From positions 25,548 to 89,547 of the forward strand of contig JAIXOE010000033.1 in NCBI GenBank assembly GCA_027486895.1: 64,000 nucleotides of DNA. Direction: 5' to 3'. Positions 18,165 to 27,646 of the stretch are shown piece by piece (within the stretch, counting starts at the first letter, position 1; each line of letters opens with the position of its first letter). The notes under the pieces are model-generated. The model did no database searches and was not told where the DNA came from. It was given only the letters and a program-made list of their open reading frames with translations. This stretch comes from Sphingomonadales bacterium. GTDB lineage: Bacteria > Pseudomonadota > Alphaproteobacteria > Sphingomonadales > Sphingomonadaceae. The position numbers were made by a program, and so were the translations under genes.

Positions 18165-18556
18165 TCGTCGTGGATAGTTCGGCCCTCACAGCGATATTAC
18201 TGTGCGAAAGCGATCATTCCGAATTTACGTCCGCCATTGCCGATGCAGAAGAATTGTTTATCGCTGCGCCGAATGCCCTCGAGTTTTCGATGGTAGCCAT
18301 AGGGAAATTTGGCGACGAGGGTAGGCTTATGGCTGAAGCGTTGATTACAGAGACTGGGCTTACTGTTGTCCCTTTCGACGAGAGGCAATTGGCCATGGCC
18401 TTGGATGCATTTTTACGTTTTGGTCGGGGCCGAAACCATCCCGCCCGACTCAACTATGGTGACTGTATGGCGTATGCTTTGGCACAATTTCTGGATGCCC
18501 CTTTACTTTTTAAAGGCGAAGACTTTTCTAAGACTGACATACGGTCCGTTTTATGA
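18161..18556 (+). CDS. vapC: VapC-type PIN-domain ribonuclease toxin
   Basis: The 131-residue protein has the PIN layout: first acidic residue in MIVVDSSALTAILL, an ETGLTVVPFDE core strand and the late acidic cluster NYGDCMAYALAQFLDAPLLFKGEDF. VapC toxins are Mg-dependent RNases that cleave tRNA or rRNA when the antitoxin is lost. Translation starts at TTG in a TTGA overlap with vapB. The 3' end overlaps the GNAT gene by four bases, an unusually tight link to a non-TA gene. Confidence 0.87.
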   Translation: MIVVDSSALTAILLCESDHSEFTSAIADAEELFIAAPNALEFSMVAIGKFGDEGRLMAEALITETGLTVVPFDERQLAMALDAFLRFGRGRNHPARLNYGDCMAYALAQFLDAPLLFKGEDFSKTDIRSVL

Positions 18557-19032
18557 TCCTCTCAATCCGTCCGGCAATCGCCGCCGACATTTCACTCATC
18601 GGTCAGTTCATCCGCGACCTAGCGGAGTATGAAAAGCTGGCGCATGCGGTGCGTTTTGACGAAGGCATCATGGCGCAAAAGCTGTTTGGGGCGCGACCCT
18701 ATGCAGAGGTGCTGATCGGCGAGATTGACGGCACGCCGCAGGGATTTGCCTTGTTCTTCCACAATTTCTCGACCTTCGAAGGGCGGCCGGGCATTTATCT
18801 CGAGGATTTGTTCGTTCGGCCCGAAGCGCGTGGGTCGGGGCTTGGCAAGGCGTTATTGGCTAGGCTTGCGGCGCTGGCGGTGGAGCGCGATTGCGCGCGG
18901 CTGGAATGGTCCGTGCTCGATTGGAACACACCCGCGATTGATTTCTACAAGGCGCTTGGCGCGCGGATGATGGATGAATGGACGGTCATGCGCGTAGATG
19001 GTGCGGCGCTTTCCGAATTGGCAGCCAAATGA
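18553..19032 (+). CDS. GNAT-family N-acetyltransferase, diamine-acetyltransferase-like
   Basis: The 159-residue protein has a full GNAT fold with the acetyl-CoA loop VRPEARGSGLGKALLARL and the late strand LEWSVLDWNTPAIDFYKALGARMMDEW, which resembles the spermidine/thialysine acetyltransferase branch. It starts inside the vapC stop and its own stop overlaps the next gene, so four genes from vapB on share one transcript. The substrate is unknown. The vapBC pair may have been inserted upstream of an older GNAT/thioredoxin pair. Confidence 0.82.
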   Translation: MILSIRPAIAADISLIGQFIRDLAEYEKLAHAVRFDEGIMAQKLFGARPYAEVLIGEIDGTPQGFALFFHNFSTFEGRPGIYLEDLFVRPEARGSGLGKALLARLAALAVERDCARLEWSVLDWNTPAIDFYKALGARMMDEWTVMRVDGAALSELAAK

Positions 19033-19541
19033 TGTTGTCTCTTGCCATGCTGATGCTGGCGCCCGTGTCCGAGGTCAGCCCAACCGCGTCAGCACCGCTG
19101 TCGGCCCCGGCAAAAAACCGCTATGATACAGTCGCATTTGACCCGACAGCGAATGCGCAATCTCAACTTGAGACTAAGTTGAATGCCGCAAAGAATATGG
19201 ATCGCAAGCTTCTGGTCATCATGGGCGGGAATTGGTGTCATGATAGCGCTGCGCTGGCCAACTTGATGGATACCCCGCGCTTCGCCGGGATGATCGCGCA
19301 ACATTATGAAGTGCTGTTCGTCGACGTTGGTGTTCCGCAAGTTGGAAGGGGCCGCAACCTCGATATCGCAAAGCGTTTCGGCATCAAAAAGGTTAAAGGC
19401 ACCCCGACCTTGCTGGTGCTATCGGCCGACGGTCAATTGCTGAACAGCAAAAAAGATGCGGCCAGCTGGCGCAATGCAGCAAGCCGGAGCGACGACGAAA
19501 TTTATCGCTATTTCGCAGAATTTAAGCCGTCGACGAAGTAA
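19029..19541 (+). CDS. Exported thioredoxin-like protein with single active-site Cys
   Basis: The 170-residue protein has a short hydrophobic N-terminus (MMLSLAMLMLAPVSEVSPTASA) and a thioredoxin-fold domain with LLVIMGGNWCHDSAAL where WCxxC is usual; the second Cys is Ser. Later GTPTLLVLSADGQLL supplies the cis-Pro loop. A single Cys suggests an isomerase-like, glutathione-linked or redox-inactive role. The ATGATG start overlaps the GNAT stop. It is followed 17 bases on by an EamA transporter. Confidence 0.78.
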   Translation: MMLSLAMLMLAPVSEVSPTASAPLSAPAKNRYDTVAFDPTANAQSQLETKLNAAKNMDRKLLVIMGGNWCHDSAALANLMDTPRFAGMIAQHYEVLFVDVGVPQVGRGRNLDIAKRFGIKKVKGTPTLLVLSADGQLLNSKKDAASWRNAASRSDDEIYRYFAEFKPSTK

Positions 19542-19558
19542 ACGGTAAAGCACAGGCA

Positions 19559-20461
19559 ATGTCGCAACTTCATCCCCGTCCTTTCGTCCCGTTCATGGTA
19601 GCGGCTTCCGGTATTGGCACATTTTCGCTGATGGACGCGGCGATGAAGGATCTGGCGCTGTCGATGGGCGCGTATAATGCGGTGATGTGGCGCAACACAC
19701 TTGGCGCATTGTTGATGGGCGTGTTGTTCATTGGCACGCGGCAGAAATGGCCATCTGCGCATTTGTTGAAAATCCATCTTTGGCGCAGCATCGTCGTCTC
19801 GGTCATGGCGATCGGTTTTTTCTGGTCGCTGACCAAATTGCCCTTGGCCGAAGCTATTGGCCTTAGCTTTATTGCCCCTGTCATCGCGCTGTATCTGGCG
19901 GCGGTCATGTTGGGGGAGACAATTGGCAAAGAGGCAATCTGGGCGTCGCTGGCGGGCTTGGGCGGTGTTGTCATCATCATGGCTGGCCGGTTAAGCGGAC
20001 ATTATACCACTGGGCATTTATGGGGCGCTGCGGCGGTGCTGTTTTCCGCAGTGGTGTTTGCCTATAATCTCATTCTCGCCCGGCAGCAGGCGCAGGTGGC
20101 GGGACCGATCGAGATTGCATTTTTTCAAAATCTGTTTGTGGCAGCAACGCTCAGTCTGGTTGCGCCCTGGTTTTTGCGGCCGATTGCGCTGTCGGATGTG
20201 CCGATGATCGGCGGCGCTGCAACGCTGGCCATTGTGTCGCTGTTGCTGCTGAGCTGGGCCTATGCGCGCGCGGAGGCGCAAATCTTGATTCCGGTCGAGT
20301 ACACCGCCTTTGTCTGGGCCGCGTTTTTCGGCTGGCTGTTCTTCGCAGAGCCCGTCACATTGCCGGTGCTGATGGGAACCGCCTTGATTGTGTGTGGCAG
20401 TCTGATTGCCGCGCGCGCAAAACCGGTTCCAGTTAACCAAGTTGAAATCGCCGCCGTATAA
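19559..20461 (+). CDS. EamA/DMT-family transporter
   Basis: The 300-residue hydrophobic protein has about ten membrane segments in two EamA repeats, for example VMWRNTLGALLMGVLFIG and IGLSFIAPVIALYLAAVMLGE in the first, and PVEYTAFVWAAFFGWLFFAEPV in the second. Such proteins export or import small metabolites in the inner membrane; substrate is not readable. It lies 17 bases after the thioredoxin-like gene and 10 before the glycosyltransferase-like gene, so all may share an operon. Confidence 0.85.
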   Translation: MSQLHPRPFVPFMVAASGIGTFSLMDAAMKDLALSMGAYNAVMWRNTLGALLMGVLFIGTRQKWPSAHLLKIHLWRSIVVSVMAIGFFWSLTKLPLAEAIGLSFIAPVIALYLAAVMLGETIGKEAIWASLAGLGGVVIIMAGRLSGHYTTGHLWGAAAVLFSAVVFAYNLILARQQAQVAGPIEIAFFQNLFVAATLSLVAPWFLRPIALSDVPMIGGAATLAIVSLLLLSWAYARAEAQILIPVEYTAFVWAAFFGWLFFAEPVTLPVLMGTALIVCGSLIAARAKPVPVNQVEIAAV

Positions 20462-20471
20462 GGCGTTGCCG

Positions 20472-21413
20472 ATGAATGTCGCAACACTCTGGCCGGCCGT
20501 GCGCCGCAAGACGGGCGCTTGGCAACACAGCCGCGCCGTTCGCGACATATTGGACACCCCGCCCATCGTGCCAGCAGACGACGGGGTCATCCTGTTTTCG
20601 ATGATTGGTACGGCTGTTTTGCTTCCCTATCTGGTCGCTGTGAAGTCACTTCATGCGCAATTGGGCCGGGGCCGCGTGATGCTGCTCAATGACGGAACGT
20701 TGACTGCGGCGGACAAAATGTTGCTCGCGCACCATGTTGGCAATCCGGTGATACTGGATTTCGCGGATATCGACTCTGCGCCATGTCCGAGCGGTAATTG
20801 CTGGGAACGGTTGTTGGCGATACTCGATTTGCGCCGTGATCATTATGTCATTCAGCTCGATTCCGACACCGTAACGCTTGGCCCTGTGCCGGAGGTTCGG
20901 GACGCTATTGATGCCAATCGCAGCTTTACTTTGGGTGGCGGAATCGAGGAGGTCGCACATGGATTTATGACGGTTCCGGACATGATCCGCGACATCTATC
21001 CCGCCGGCCCGCGGACCCCGCATATCCAATCCGTGATTGAATCGGCACTGCGTGACGTGCCGGGTGCAGAAGACTTACACTATATTCGTGGTTGTGCTGG
21101 CTTTGCCGGGTTCAGCAGGTCGGATATGGGCCGTGCATGGGCAGAACGCTTCGCGGTCGATGCTGCCGCTATTGTCGGCCCGCGCTTCCATGAATGGGGC
21201 AGCGAACAGGCGGCATCAAACTTTGTGATCGCTAATGACCCCGATCCCATTCAGCTGCCCTATCACCGCTACACCAACCATTGGGAGGAGGCGTTGCCCG
21301 CTGACCCTGCCTTCATCCACTATATCGGCACTTACCGTTATGACCGTGGAAGCTATGTTGCGTCGACGGCGCAGGCGATCAGGCAGCTAAAGCAGAATAA
21401 ATCATCGTCTTAA
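20472..21413 (+). CDS. Glycosyltransferase-like conserved protein
   Basis: The 313-residue soluble protein has VILFSMIGTAVLLPYLVAVKSL, then a strand RVMLLNDGTLT and HYVIQLDSDTVTLGPVPEV with a DxD-like motif (Asp130, Asp132), which suggests a nucleotide-sugar-dependent GT-A fold. A second half contains GGGIEEVAHGF and FHEWGSEQAASNFVIANDP. I choose the ATG at 20472, ten bases after the EamA stop. The last 35 bases overlap the 3' end of the convergent serine hydrolase gene. I cannot name a family with confidence. Confidence 0.6.
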   Translation: MNVATLWPAVRRKTGAWQHSRAVRDILDTPPIVPADDGVILFSMIGTAVLLPYLVAVKSLHAQLGRGRVMLLNDGTLTAADKMLLAHHVGNPVILDFADIDSAPCPSGNCWERLLAILDLRRDHYVIQLDSDTVTLGPVPEVRDAIDANRSFTLGGGIEEVAHGFMTVPDMIRDIYPAGPRTPHIQSVIESALRDVPGAEDLHYIRGCAGFAGFSRSDMGRAWAERFAVDAAAIVGPRFHEWGSEQAASNFVIANDPDPIQLPYHRYTNHWEEALPADPAFIHYIGTYRYDRGSYVASTAQAIRQLKQNKSSS

Positions 21414-22569
21414 TTTCACGACGGACCGGGTAGGTGCTCGATGGCATCAACTGGGTCATGAAAATCATGATGATGTCCTCGACCGGATCTACAAAGAATG
21501 CGGTGGAATACATCCCGCCCCAATAGAAATCACCGGTCGAGCAAGGCGTCAATGTCGCTGCGCTGTCGATGGTTGTGGCAAAGCCAAGGCCAAAACCAAT
21601 GCCCGCCATTTCTGCTTCGCTGAACAAGGACTTCGACATTTGCGTCAGGTCCTGACCACCGGGAATATGGTTGGCGGTCATCAGCTCAATCGTTTTCGGG
21701 CTCAATATTTGGACGCCATCCAGCGCGCCACCATTGAGCAACATCCGGCAAAAACGGTGATAGTCGGACATGCTGGAGGCCAGGCCGCCACCACCCGAAT
21801 TGAACGACCAGCCCTTGGCCCAAGCGCTTTCGGACCCAGCCTTGTCGAACAGCTTCATTTTTGTATCGGGATCGAAACCGAAACCTTCGGGGATGCGTGG
21901 CGCCTTGTCCGCCGGAACGCAAAAGGCGGTATCGGTCATGCCCAACGGCGCAAAAATATGCGTCTGAAAATAATCGGGCAGCGATTGACCGCTGATCCGT
22001 TCGACCAGCACGCCAAGGACATCGGTCGACACCGAATAATTCCACTGCGTACCGGGGTCGAACTCCAGCGGGATTTGCGCGAGCGTGTCGATGAAGCTTT
22101 GCGATGTGTTCTTGGTCCAGCTTTCAACATCGGTTTTGCGGTAGGCCGCATCGATATTGCCCTGTTCCTGAAAGCTGTACGTAAAACCTGCAGTGTGGCG
22201 CAGCAGATCGACGATGCGCATCTGAGTCGTTGGTGGACGCGAGACAAAGGGTACATTGCCGCCGCCTGCGACAAACACGCCAAGCTTGGCAAATTCGGGG
22301 ATATATTTTGCGACAGGGTCCGTCAGCGCAACCTTGCCCTGTTCAACCAGCTGCATGAACGCGACCGAAGTGATTGGCTTTGTCATAGACGCGATACGGA
22401 AGATCGCGTCGTCAGCGACGCCCGAGCTCCACTGAAGCGCAATGTCGTCGCCGCGCCCGACCAGCAGCGCCGCAAAGGGCAATTTGCCGCTGTCGAGATA
22501 TTGGGTTTGGATGAACTCCGGTATCCGGGCAAGCCGATCGGAAACAAAGCCTAGATCTTCGGCGCTCAT
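21379..22569 (-). CDS. Serine hydrolase, beta-lactamase/esterase EstB family
   Basis: The 396-residue protein has the SxxK nucleophile motif [13 protein letters not shown] (Ser61, Lys64) and the second motif [19 protein letters not shown] with Tyr as in class C beta-lactamase-like esterases. No signal peptide is visible. Relatives hydrolyse esters or lactones. It is the last gene of the acyl-CoA operon, overlapping the preceding SDR by four bases, so a role in opening a lactone or ester intermediate is plausible but unproven. Confidence 0.87.
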   Translation of the reverse strand: MSAEDLGFVSDRLARIPEFIQTQYLDSGKLPFAALLVGRGDDIALQWSSGVADDAIFRIASMTKPITSVAFMQLVEQGKVALTDPVAKYIPEFAKLGVFVAGGGNVPFVSRPPTTQMRIVDLLRHTAGFTYSFQEQGNIDAAYRKTDVESWTKNTSQSFIDTLAQIPLEFDPGTQWNYSVSTDVLGVLVERISGQSLPDYFQTHIFAPLGMTDTAFCVPADKAPRIPEGFGFDPDTKMKLFDKAGSESAWAKGWSFNSGGGGLASSMSDYHRFCRMLLNGGALDGVQILSPKTIELMTANHIPGGQDLTQMSKSLFSEAEMAGIGFGLGFATTIDSAATLTPCSTGDFYWGGMYSTAFFVDPVEDIIMIFMTQLMPSSTYPVRREIKTMIYSALAA

Positions 22570-23363
22570 ACTGCGGTCTGTCCTGTCAATTGGCGGGTTA
22601 CGGGGTGTGAGCTGGAAAGGCCGCCATCGACGGCAATGGCTTGACCGTTGACATAGCTTGCCTGATCGCTGGCAAGGAACAAGGCGACATTGGCGAGCTC
22701 CTCGGGCTGCGCGCCACGGCGTAGCGGGTTGAGGCGCCCGATCTTATCGGTCACGCCCTTTTCCTTGGCATAATCGAATGTCGGCTTGGTCATACCGGTT
22801 TCAGTAAGGCCGGGGCAGATCGCGTTGCAGCGGACATTGGTGCCTGACAATTGCTGCGCGGAAACCATCGCCAGATTGATGACGCCGGCTTTCGATGCCG
22901 AATAAGGCGGACCGCCAGCGCCTGAACGGATGCCCGCGACGCTTGCGGTCAGGATGATTGAACCGCCATTGCCCGCATCGGCCATGACCTTGCCTGCATG
23001 CTTCACCATCAGCCATGGGCCAATCAGGTTGACGCGCAGCACGCTGGTGAAATTCTCGACAGTGTTATCGAAGATGCCTTCCATGCCGCCGGAGATGCCA
23101 GCGTTGGCAAATGCAACGTCCAGATGGCCGTGCAGTTCGATGGCCTTTGCGACAATCGCGGCGACATCAGCCTCATCGCCTGCATCCATTTGGATCGCGG
23201 TTGCGGCATCGCCAATCATTGCTGCGGTGTCATGCACCGACGCCGCCATGTCGCCCAACACGACCTTAGCGCCTTCAGCCGCAAAGCGGATGGCCGATGC
23301 GCGGCCAATGCCTGAACCTGCGCCCGTGATGATAGCGACTTTGCCTTCTAATGCGCCGGTCAT
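22566..23363 (-). CDS. SDR-family oxidoreductase
   Basis: The 265-residue classical short-chain dehydrogenase has the cofactor motif [11 protein letters not shown], the NAG strand [10 protein letters not shown], the catalytic Ser in ILTASVAGI and YSASK. The Asp after the second strand (VVLGDM) suggests NAD(H). It is coupled by four-base overlaps to the SDR before it and the serine hydrolase after it. It probably oxidises a hydroxyl of a CoA-linked or free intermediate. Confidence 0.85.
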   Translation of the reverse strand: MTGALEGKVAIITGAGSGIGRASAIRFAAEGAKVVLGDMAASVHDTAAMIGDAATAIQMDAGDEADVAAIVAKAIELHGHLDVAFANAGISGGMEGIFDNTVENFTSVLRVNLIGPWLMVKHAGKVMADAGNGGSIILTASVAGIRSGAGGPPYSASKAGVINLAMVSAQQLSGTNVRCNAICPGLTETGMTKPTFDYAKEKGVTDKIGRLNPLRRGAQPEELANVALFLASDQASYVNGQAIAVDGGLSSSHPVTRQLTGQTAV

Positions 23364-24121
23364 ACCACGACACCCCCATCAACCACGATTGTCTGCCCGG
23401 TCATGAAGGTCGAGGCGTCCGAAGCGAGATAGACGGCGGCACCTGCAATCTCACGCGGCTCGCCAATGCGGCCCAATGCTGCGCCAGAGGTCGACGCTTT
23501 CAAATTTTCGGGATTTTCCCACAATGCCTTGGCAAAATCCGTCTTGACCAGTCCCGGCGCGATTGAGTTGATCCGCACATTATACGGGCCATATTCGCGG
23601 GCGAGGTTTTTGGTCATCTGGATATCCGCCGCCTTGGTGATCGCATAAGCGCCCAGGATCGGCGATCCACGCAAGCCACCAATGGATGAGACAATGACAA
23701 TTGACCCAGCACGCCGTTCGATCATTTCTGGCGCAACCATCTGGATCAGCCAATGCTGCGACACGATGTTATGATCGAGTGTCTTGCGGAGTTGCTCGTC
23801 CGTGATGGTCGCCATTGGGCCGTAATGCGGGTTCGATGCCGCGTTGCAGACCAGAATGTCGACTTGGCCAAATGCCTTGCGGGTTTCATCCACAAGGTTT
23901 TGCAGCGACTCTTTGGACGAAAGGCTTGAGGCCACAGCAATCGCGGCGCCCGGATGCTTGGCGTTGATGCCAGCAGCCACCTTTTCACAATCTTCGATAT
24001 TCCGGCTGGAAATCGCAACCTTTGCGCCTTGCCCGGCCATTTCTTCGGCAATCGCCTGACCAATGCCACGCGACGAACCCGTTATGATTGCGACCTTACC
24101 GGTCATATCGAATAATGACAT
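23360..24121 (-). CDS. SDR-family oxidoreductase
   Basis: The 253-residue enzyme has [11 protein letters not shown], the NAA strand [12 protein letters not shown], the catalytic Ser in VIVSSIGG and YAITK; the Arg in ISSRN suggests NADP(H) preference. Its start at 24121 follows GGAGAGAG; an upstream in-frame Met is not preceded by a ribosome site. It is coupled to the next SDR by a four-base overlap. A hairpin lies between it and the kinase gene. Related enzymes reduce or oxidise 3-hydroxyacyl-CoA and similar substrates. Confidence 0.85.
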   Translation of the reverse strand: MSLFDMTGKVAIITGSSRGIGQAIAEEMAGQGAKVAISSRNIEDCEKVAAGINAKHPGAAIAVASSLSSKESLQNLVDETRKAFGQVDILVCNAASNPHYGPMATITDEQLRKTLDHNIVSQHWLIQMVAPEMIERRAGSIVIVSSIGGLRGSPILGAYAITKAADIQMTKNLAREYGPYNVRINSIAPGLVKTDFAKALWENPENLKASTSGAALGRIGEPREIAGAAVYLASDASTFMTGQTIVVDGGVVV

Positions 24122-24136
24122 TGATCTCTCTCCTGT

Positions 24137-24157
24137 TCCTCCCACCAGCGGGGAGGA
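24137..24157 (-). repeat. Intercistronic hairpin between kinase and SDR genes
   Basis: TCCTCCC and GGGAGGA form a seven-base-pair stem with a seven-base loop in the only sizeable gap of the operon. It could stabilise mRNA ends or tune expression of the downstream SDRs. No T-run follows, so it is not a terminator. Confidence 0.45.
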
Positions 24158-24166
24158 TCTTATCTT

Positions 24167-25249
24167 TTACGCCCCGGCCTGCTCGGCAAATTTCCATGCG
24201 GATTGCGCGAGCGGAAACACGCGTTCGGCCATAGCTTGCGCATGTGACGAACTTGCGGTGCCGTCTATCACGCGTTTTTTTATCCCTTGAATAATCCCTG
24301 CCAGACGGAAGAAGTTGTACGCAAAGTACCAGTTCATATCGGGCACGCCGTCGCGGTTCGTTGCCGCGCAATAGCGTTCGACCATCGCGTCGAGTTCGGG
24401 AATACCAAGCGCCGCGCGGTCCAAATCCATGACGCCCGAGCGGCCTTCATTATGCGTGACCCATGCCATGGCGACATAGGTGAAATCCGCCAGCGGATCG
24501 CCAAGCGTCGAGAGCTCCCAATCCAGCACCGCCACGACATGCGGGTCCTTGGCGTCGAAAATCATATTGTCGATGCGATAGTCACCATGGACGACGCTTG
24601 TGCGTGTTTGCTCTGGCAGCGTCTTGGGCAGCCACTCGATGAGCCGCTCCATTTCGGGCATGACTTCGGTTTCGGACGCCCGATATTGCTTGGTCCAGCG
24701 ATCCACCTGACGTCCGAAATAATTTCCGGGTTTGCCGAAATCGGACAGCCCCGCAGCTTCAACATCAATGTTGTGGAGCGCGGCCAGCGTGTCGATCATC
24801 GCCTCATAAGTTGCTTTGCGCTCTGGCGGGTTGGACCCCGGCATGGCGCCGTCCCAGATCGTGCGGCCCTCGACCATGTCCATGATGTAGAACATGGCAC
24901 CGATAACGCTATCGTCGGTGCACAGGCCATAGGGCTTGGCGACTGGAAAGCCAGTGGGATGAAGCCCCGCGATGACTTTATACTCGCGGTCCACGGCATG
25001 CGCGCTGGGCAACAAAACACCGAGTGGCTTGCGGCGAAGCACGTATGAGCCGCTTTTCGCATTCAACCTATAGGTCGGGTTTGATTGCCCGCCAGCAAAT
25101 TTCAGCGCCTGCACGGGCCCTTCAAAACCAGCGACATTGGCGGTCATCCATTCGGCCAGCTTGGCCTCATCCAATATGTCCGCACCAGTAGGAGCAACGG
25201 TTCCGGTAAAGGCCGTCTGCGCGTCAATCGGTGTCGGCGCTGCGCTCAT
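24167..25249 (-). CDS. APH-family phosphotransferase (ACAD10/11 kinase-domain-like)
   Basis: The 360-residue protein has an aminoglycoside-phosphotransferase fold: YVLRRKP for the ATP lysine, the Brenner motif VVHGDYRIDNMIFD and the metal-binding VLDWELSTLGDP. In animals this domain is fused to an acyl-CoA dehydrogenase in ACAD10/11, and the bacterial LvaA kinase phosphorylates 4-hydroxyvaleryl-CoA. Here it is encoded two genes from an acyl-CoA dehydrogenase in one operon, so I infer a hydroxyacyl-CoA kinase. It overlaps the alcohol dehydrogenase gene by four bases. Confidence 0.85.
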   Translation of the reverse strand: MSAAPTPIDAQTAFTGTVAPTGADILDEAKLAEWMTANVAGFEGPVQALKFAGGQSNPTYRLNAKSGSYVLRRKPLGVLLPSAHAVDREYKVIAGLHPTGFPVAKPYGLCTDDSVIGAMFYIMDMVEGRTIWDGAMPGSNPPERKATYEAMIDTLAALHNIDVEAAGLSDFGKPGNYFGRQVDRWTKQYRASETEVMPEMERLIEWLPKTLPEQTRTSVVHGDYRIDNMIFDAKDPHVVAVLDWELSTLGDPLADFTYVAMAWVTHNEGRSGVMDLDRAALGIPELDAMVERYCAATNRDGVPDMNWYFAYNFFRLAGIIQGIKKRVIDGTASSSHAQAMAERVFPLAQSAWKFAEQAGA

Positions 25250-26334
25250 TGGTCGAATACGATGACCGACCGTGCGGCATCACCGCGCTTCATCTGGTCA
25301 AAGCCTTCATTGATACGTTCCAGCGGAATTGTCTCCGAAACGATGCTGTCGAGATCGAGCATGCCGCGCATGTAGAAGTCCACAAGCCGAGGGATATCCA
25401 CCGGAAAGCGGTTGCCACCCATGATCGCGCCTTGCAGTTTTTTGCCGGAAAGCAGGTCCATTGCGGACAGACCGACCGAATGTTGCAATGGCATCATGCC
25501 CAGGATCGTTGCTGTCCCGCCGCGCTTGAGCGACTTGACGGCAAGCTCACCCGATGCCGGACGACCCACAGCTTCAATCGCATGATCGACGCCGCCCTTG
25601 GTCAATTCCTGAATTTGCTTGGCTGCATCAGCATCCATGGGATCGATGACATCCGTTGCACCCAGCTTCATCGCCAGTGCGCGCTTTTCGGGCATTGGGT
25701 CAGCGGCAATGATGCGGCCAGCACCAGCGATTTTCGCAGCATTGATGGTCGCAAGACCAACGCCGCCACAGCCGATAACTGCAATGGTTTCACCGGGCGT
25801 TACCTTGCACGCATTGAAAATCGTGCCAGCGCCCGTGGTCACCGCACAGCCAATGACTGACGCCTTGTCGAGCGGCATTTCGGGGTTAATCGCAACGCAC
25901 GCATGTTCGTGCACCAGCATCATTTCGGCATAAGCCGACAGGTTCAGCATCTGGTTGACGATGCTGCCGTCGGGGCGTGTCAGGCGCGGGGCTTCGCCGG
26001 GCTTGCGCCGGGTTTCGCCGCCAAGGCACAAGGACATCCGGCCAGTGACGCAATATTCGCAATGGCCGCAGAATGCGCTCAGGCAAGTTACAACAGCATC
26101 GCCGACCTTAACGGTGCGCACTTCGCTGCCGACCGCCTCGACAATACCCGCCGCCTCATGACCCGGAATCGCGGGCAGGGGATGCGGATATGTGCCTTCG
26201 ATAAAGTGCAGATCGCTATGGCAAAGCCCGCAGGCCGCAGTGCGGATAAGCACCTCATGCGGCCCGGGGTTTGAAATATTGACCTGTTCAATCTGAAGCG
26301 GTTTGCCCGCTTCGATCAGGACGGCAGCCTTCAC
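25246..26334 (-). CDS. Zinc-dependent alcohol dehydrogenase (MDR)
   Basis: The 362-residue protein has the catalytic zinc residues [10 protein letters not shown] and [13 protein letters not shown], the structural zinc loop [15 protein letters not shown], and the NAD-binding [21 protein letters not shown]. It resembles class III-type or aryl/acyl alcohol dehydrogenases. It overlaps both neighbours by four bases. Within this operon it would oxidise an alcohol or aldehyde feeding the acyl-CoA steps, but the substrate is unknown. Confidence 0.9.
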   Translation of the reverse strand: MKAAVLIEAGKPLQIEQVNISNPGPHEVLIRTAACGLCHSDLHFIEGTYPHPLPAIPGHEAAGIVEAVGSEVRTVKVGDAVVTCLSAFCGHCEYCVTGRMSLCLGGETRRKPGEAPRLTRPDGSIVNQMLNLSAYAEMMLVHEHACVAINPEMPLDKASVIGCAVTTGAGTIFNACKVTPGETIAVIGCGGVGLATINAAKIAGAGRIIAADPMPEKRALAMKLGATDVIDPMDADAAKQIQELTKGGVDHAIEAVGRPASGELAVKSLKRGGTATILGMMPLQHSVGLSAMDLLSGKKLQGAIMGGNRFPVDIPRLVDFYMRGMLDLDSIVSETIPLERINEGFDQMKRGDAARSVIVFDQ

Positions 26335-27614
26335 CGTGTTGCCCCCATGTCACCGCTCGACATGCCTTCTTTGCCACGTCCGCCATGCTTGCCCAATTCC
26401 ATACGGGCAATGGCACGTGCGTGCACTTCGTCGGGACCATCGGCCAAACGCAATGTACGCTGATGCGCCCAAGCTGATGCCAGACCGAAATCATCGGACA
26501 CACCGCCGCCACCATGTGCTTGAATGGCATTGTCGATGATGCTCAGCGCCATGTTCGGTGCCTGCACCTTGATCATTGCTATTTCGGCTGCTGCGGCCTT
26601 GTTGCCGACCTTGTCCATCATGTCCGCGGCCTTGAGGCAAAGCAGGCGAGTCATTTCAATGTCGATACGGGCACGGGCGATGCGTTCTTCCCACACGCTG
26701 TGTTCGGCAACGGTCTTGCCGAAAGCAACGCGCGACTGGAGGCGCTTGCACATTTTTTCCAGCGCTTCTTCGGCGGTGCCGATGGTGCGCATGCAGTGGT
26801 GGATACGGCCAGGTCCAAGGCGCCCTTGTGCGATTTCGAAACCGCGGCCTTCGCCAAGCAGCATGTTCGACGCAGGAATGCGGACATCCTTCAGTTCGAT
26901 TTCCATATGGCCATGCGGCGCATCGTCATATCCGAACACGGGAAGGTGACGCAGAATGTTCACGCCTGGCGCATCAAGCTCCATTAGCACCATCGATTGC
27001 TGCGCATGACGCTTGGCTTCGAAATCGGTCTTGCCCATCACAATCGCGATTTTGCAGCGCGGATCGCCGGCACCTGACGACCACCACTTAACGCCATTCA
27101 GGACATATTCGTCGCCTTCACGGCGGATCGATGTTTCGATGTTGGTCGCATCTGACGACGCAACGGCTGGCTCGGTCATCAAGAATGCAGAACGGATTTC
27201 GCCGTTCATCAGCGGAAGCATCCACTTTTCTTTTTGCTCTGCCGTGCCGTAACGCAGGAACACTTCCATATTGCCGGTGTCTGGCGCCGAGCAGTTATAT
27301 ACTTCGGACGCAAAGCCGATGCGGCCCATTTCTTCGGCGCACAAAGCATATTCCATGTTGGTCAGACCGGGGCCATCAAAATGGACGCTGTCGTCGACAT
27401 GCACGCGGCCTGACGTTGGCGGCATGAATAGGTTCCAAAGACCAGCGGCTTTCGCCCGTGCCTTTTCCTCTTCAACGACCTGAAGCACTTTCCAGCGGTC
27501 GCCTACAGCCTGTTCTGCATAATAATCGGCAACGCGTGGACGCAGGAAGCGTTCATTGTGGTCGCGGATACGATCCCGCCAGTATGTTTGCTTGTCGTTG
27601 AGATCGAAATCCAT
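26331..27614 (-). CDS. Acyl-CoA dehydrogenase family protein (ACAD10/11 or LvaC-like)
   Basis: The 427-residue flavoprotein has [20 protein letters not shown] for the FAD/substrate strand, [21 protein letters not shown], and a C-terminal [15 protein letters not shown]. Length and the WWSSGAGDP segment fit the ACAD11-type branch better than classical fatty-acyl enzymes. It starts the operon containing the APH kinase. In ACAD11-like catalysis the enzyme handles a phosphorylated 4-hydroxyacyl-CoA; that role is inferred from pairing with the kinase. The MFS transporter gene lies 32 bases upstream. Confidence 0.85.
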   Translation of the reverse strand: MDFDLNDKQTYWRDRIRDHNERFLRPRVADYYAEQAVGDRWKVLQVVEEEKARAKAAGLWNLFMPPTSGRVHVDDSVHFDGPGLTNMEYALCAEEMGRIGFASEVYNCSAPDTGNMEVFLRYGTAEQKEKWMLPLMNGEIRSAFLMTEPAVASSDATNIETSIRREGDEYVLNGVKWWSSGAGDPRCKIAIVMGKTDFEAKRHAQQSMVLMELDAPGVNILRHLPVFGYDDAPHGHMEIELKDVRIPASNMLLGEGRGFEIAQGRLGPGRIHHCMRTIGTAEEALEKMCKRLQSRVAFGKTVAEHSVWEERIARARIDIEMTRLLCLKAADMMDKVGNKAAAAEIAMIKVQAPNMALSIIDNAIQAHGGGGVSDDFGLASAWAHQRTLRLADGPDEVHARAIARMELGKHGGRGKEGMSSGDMGATR

Positions 27615-27646
27615 GACTCAGTCCTCTTCCATATTTAATTGATCGG

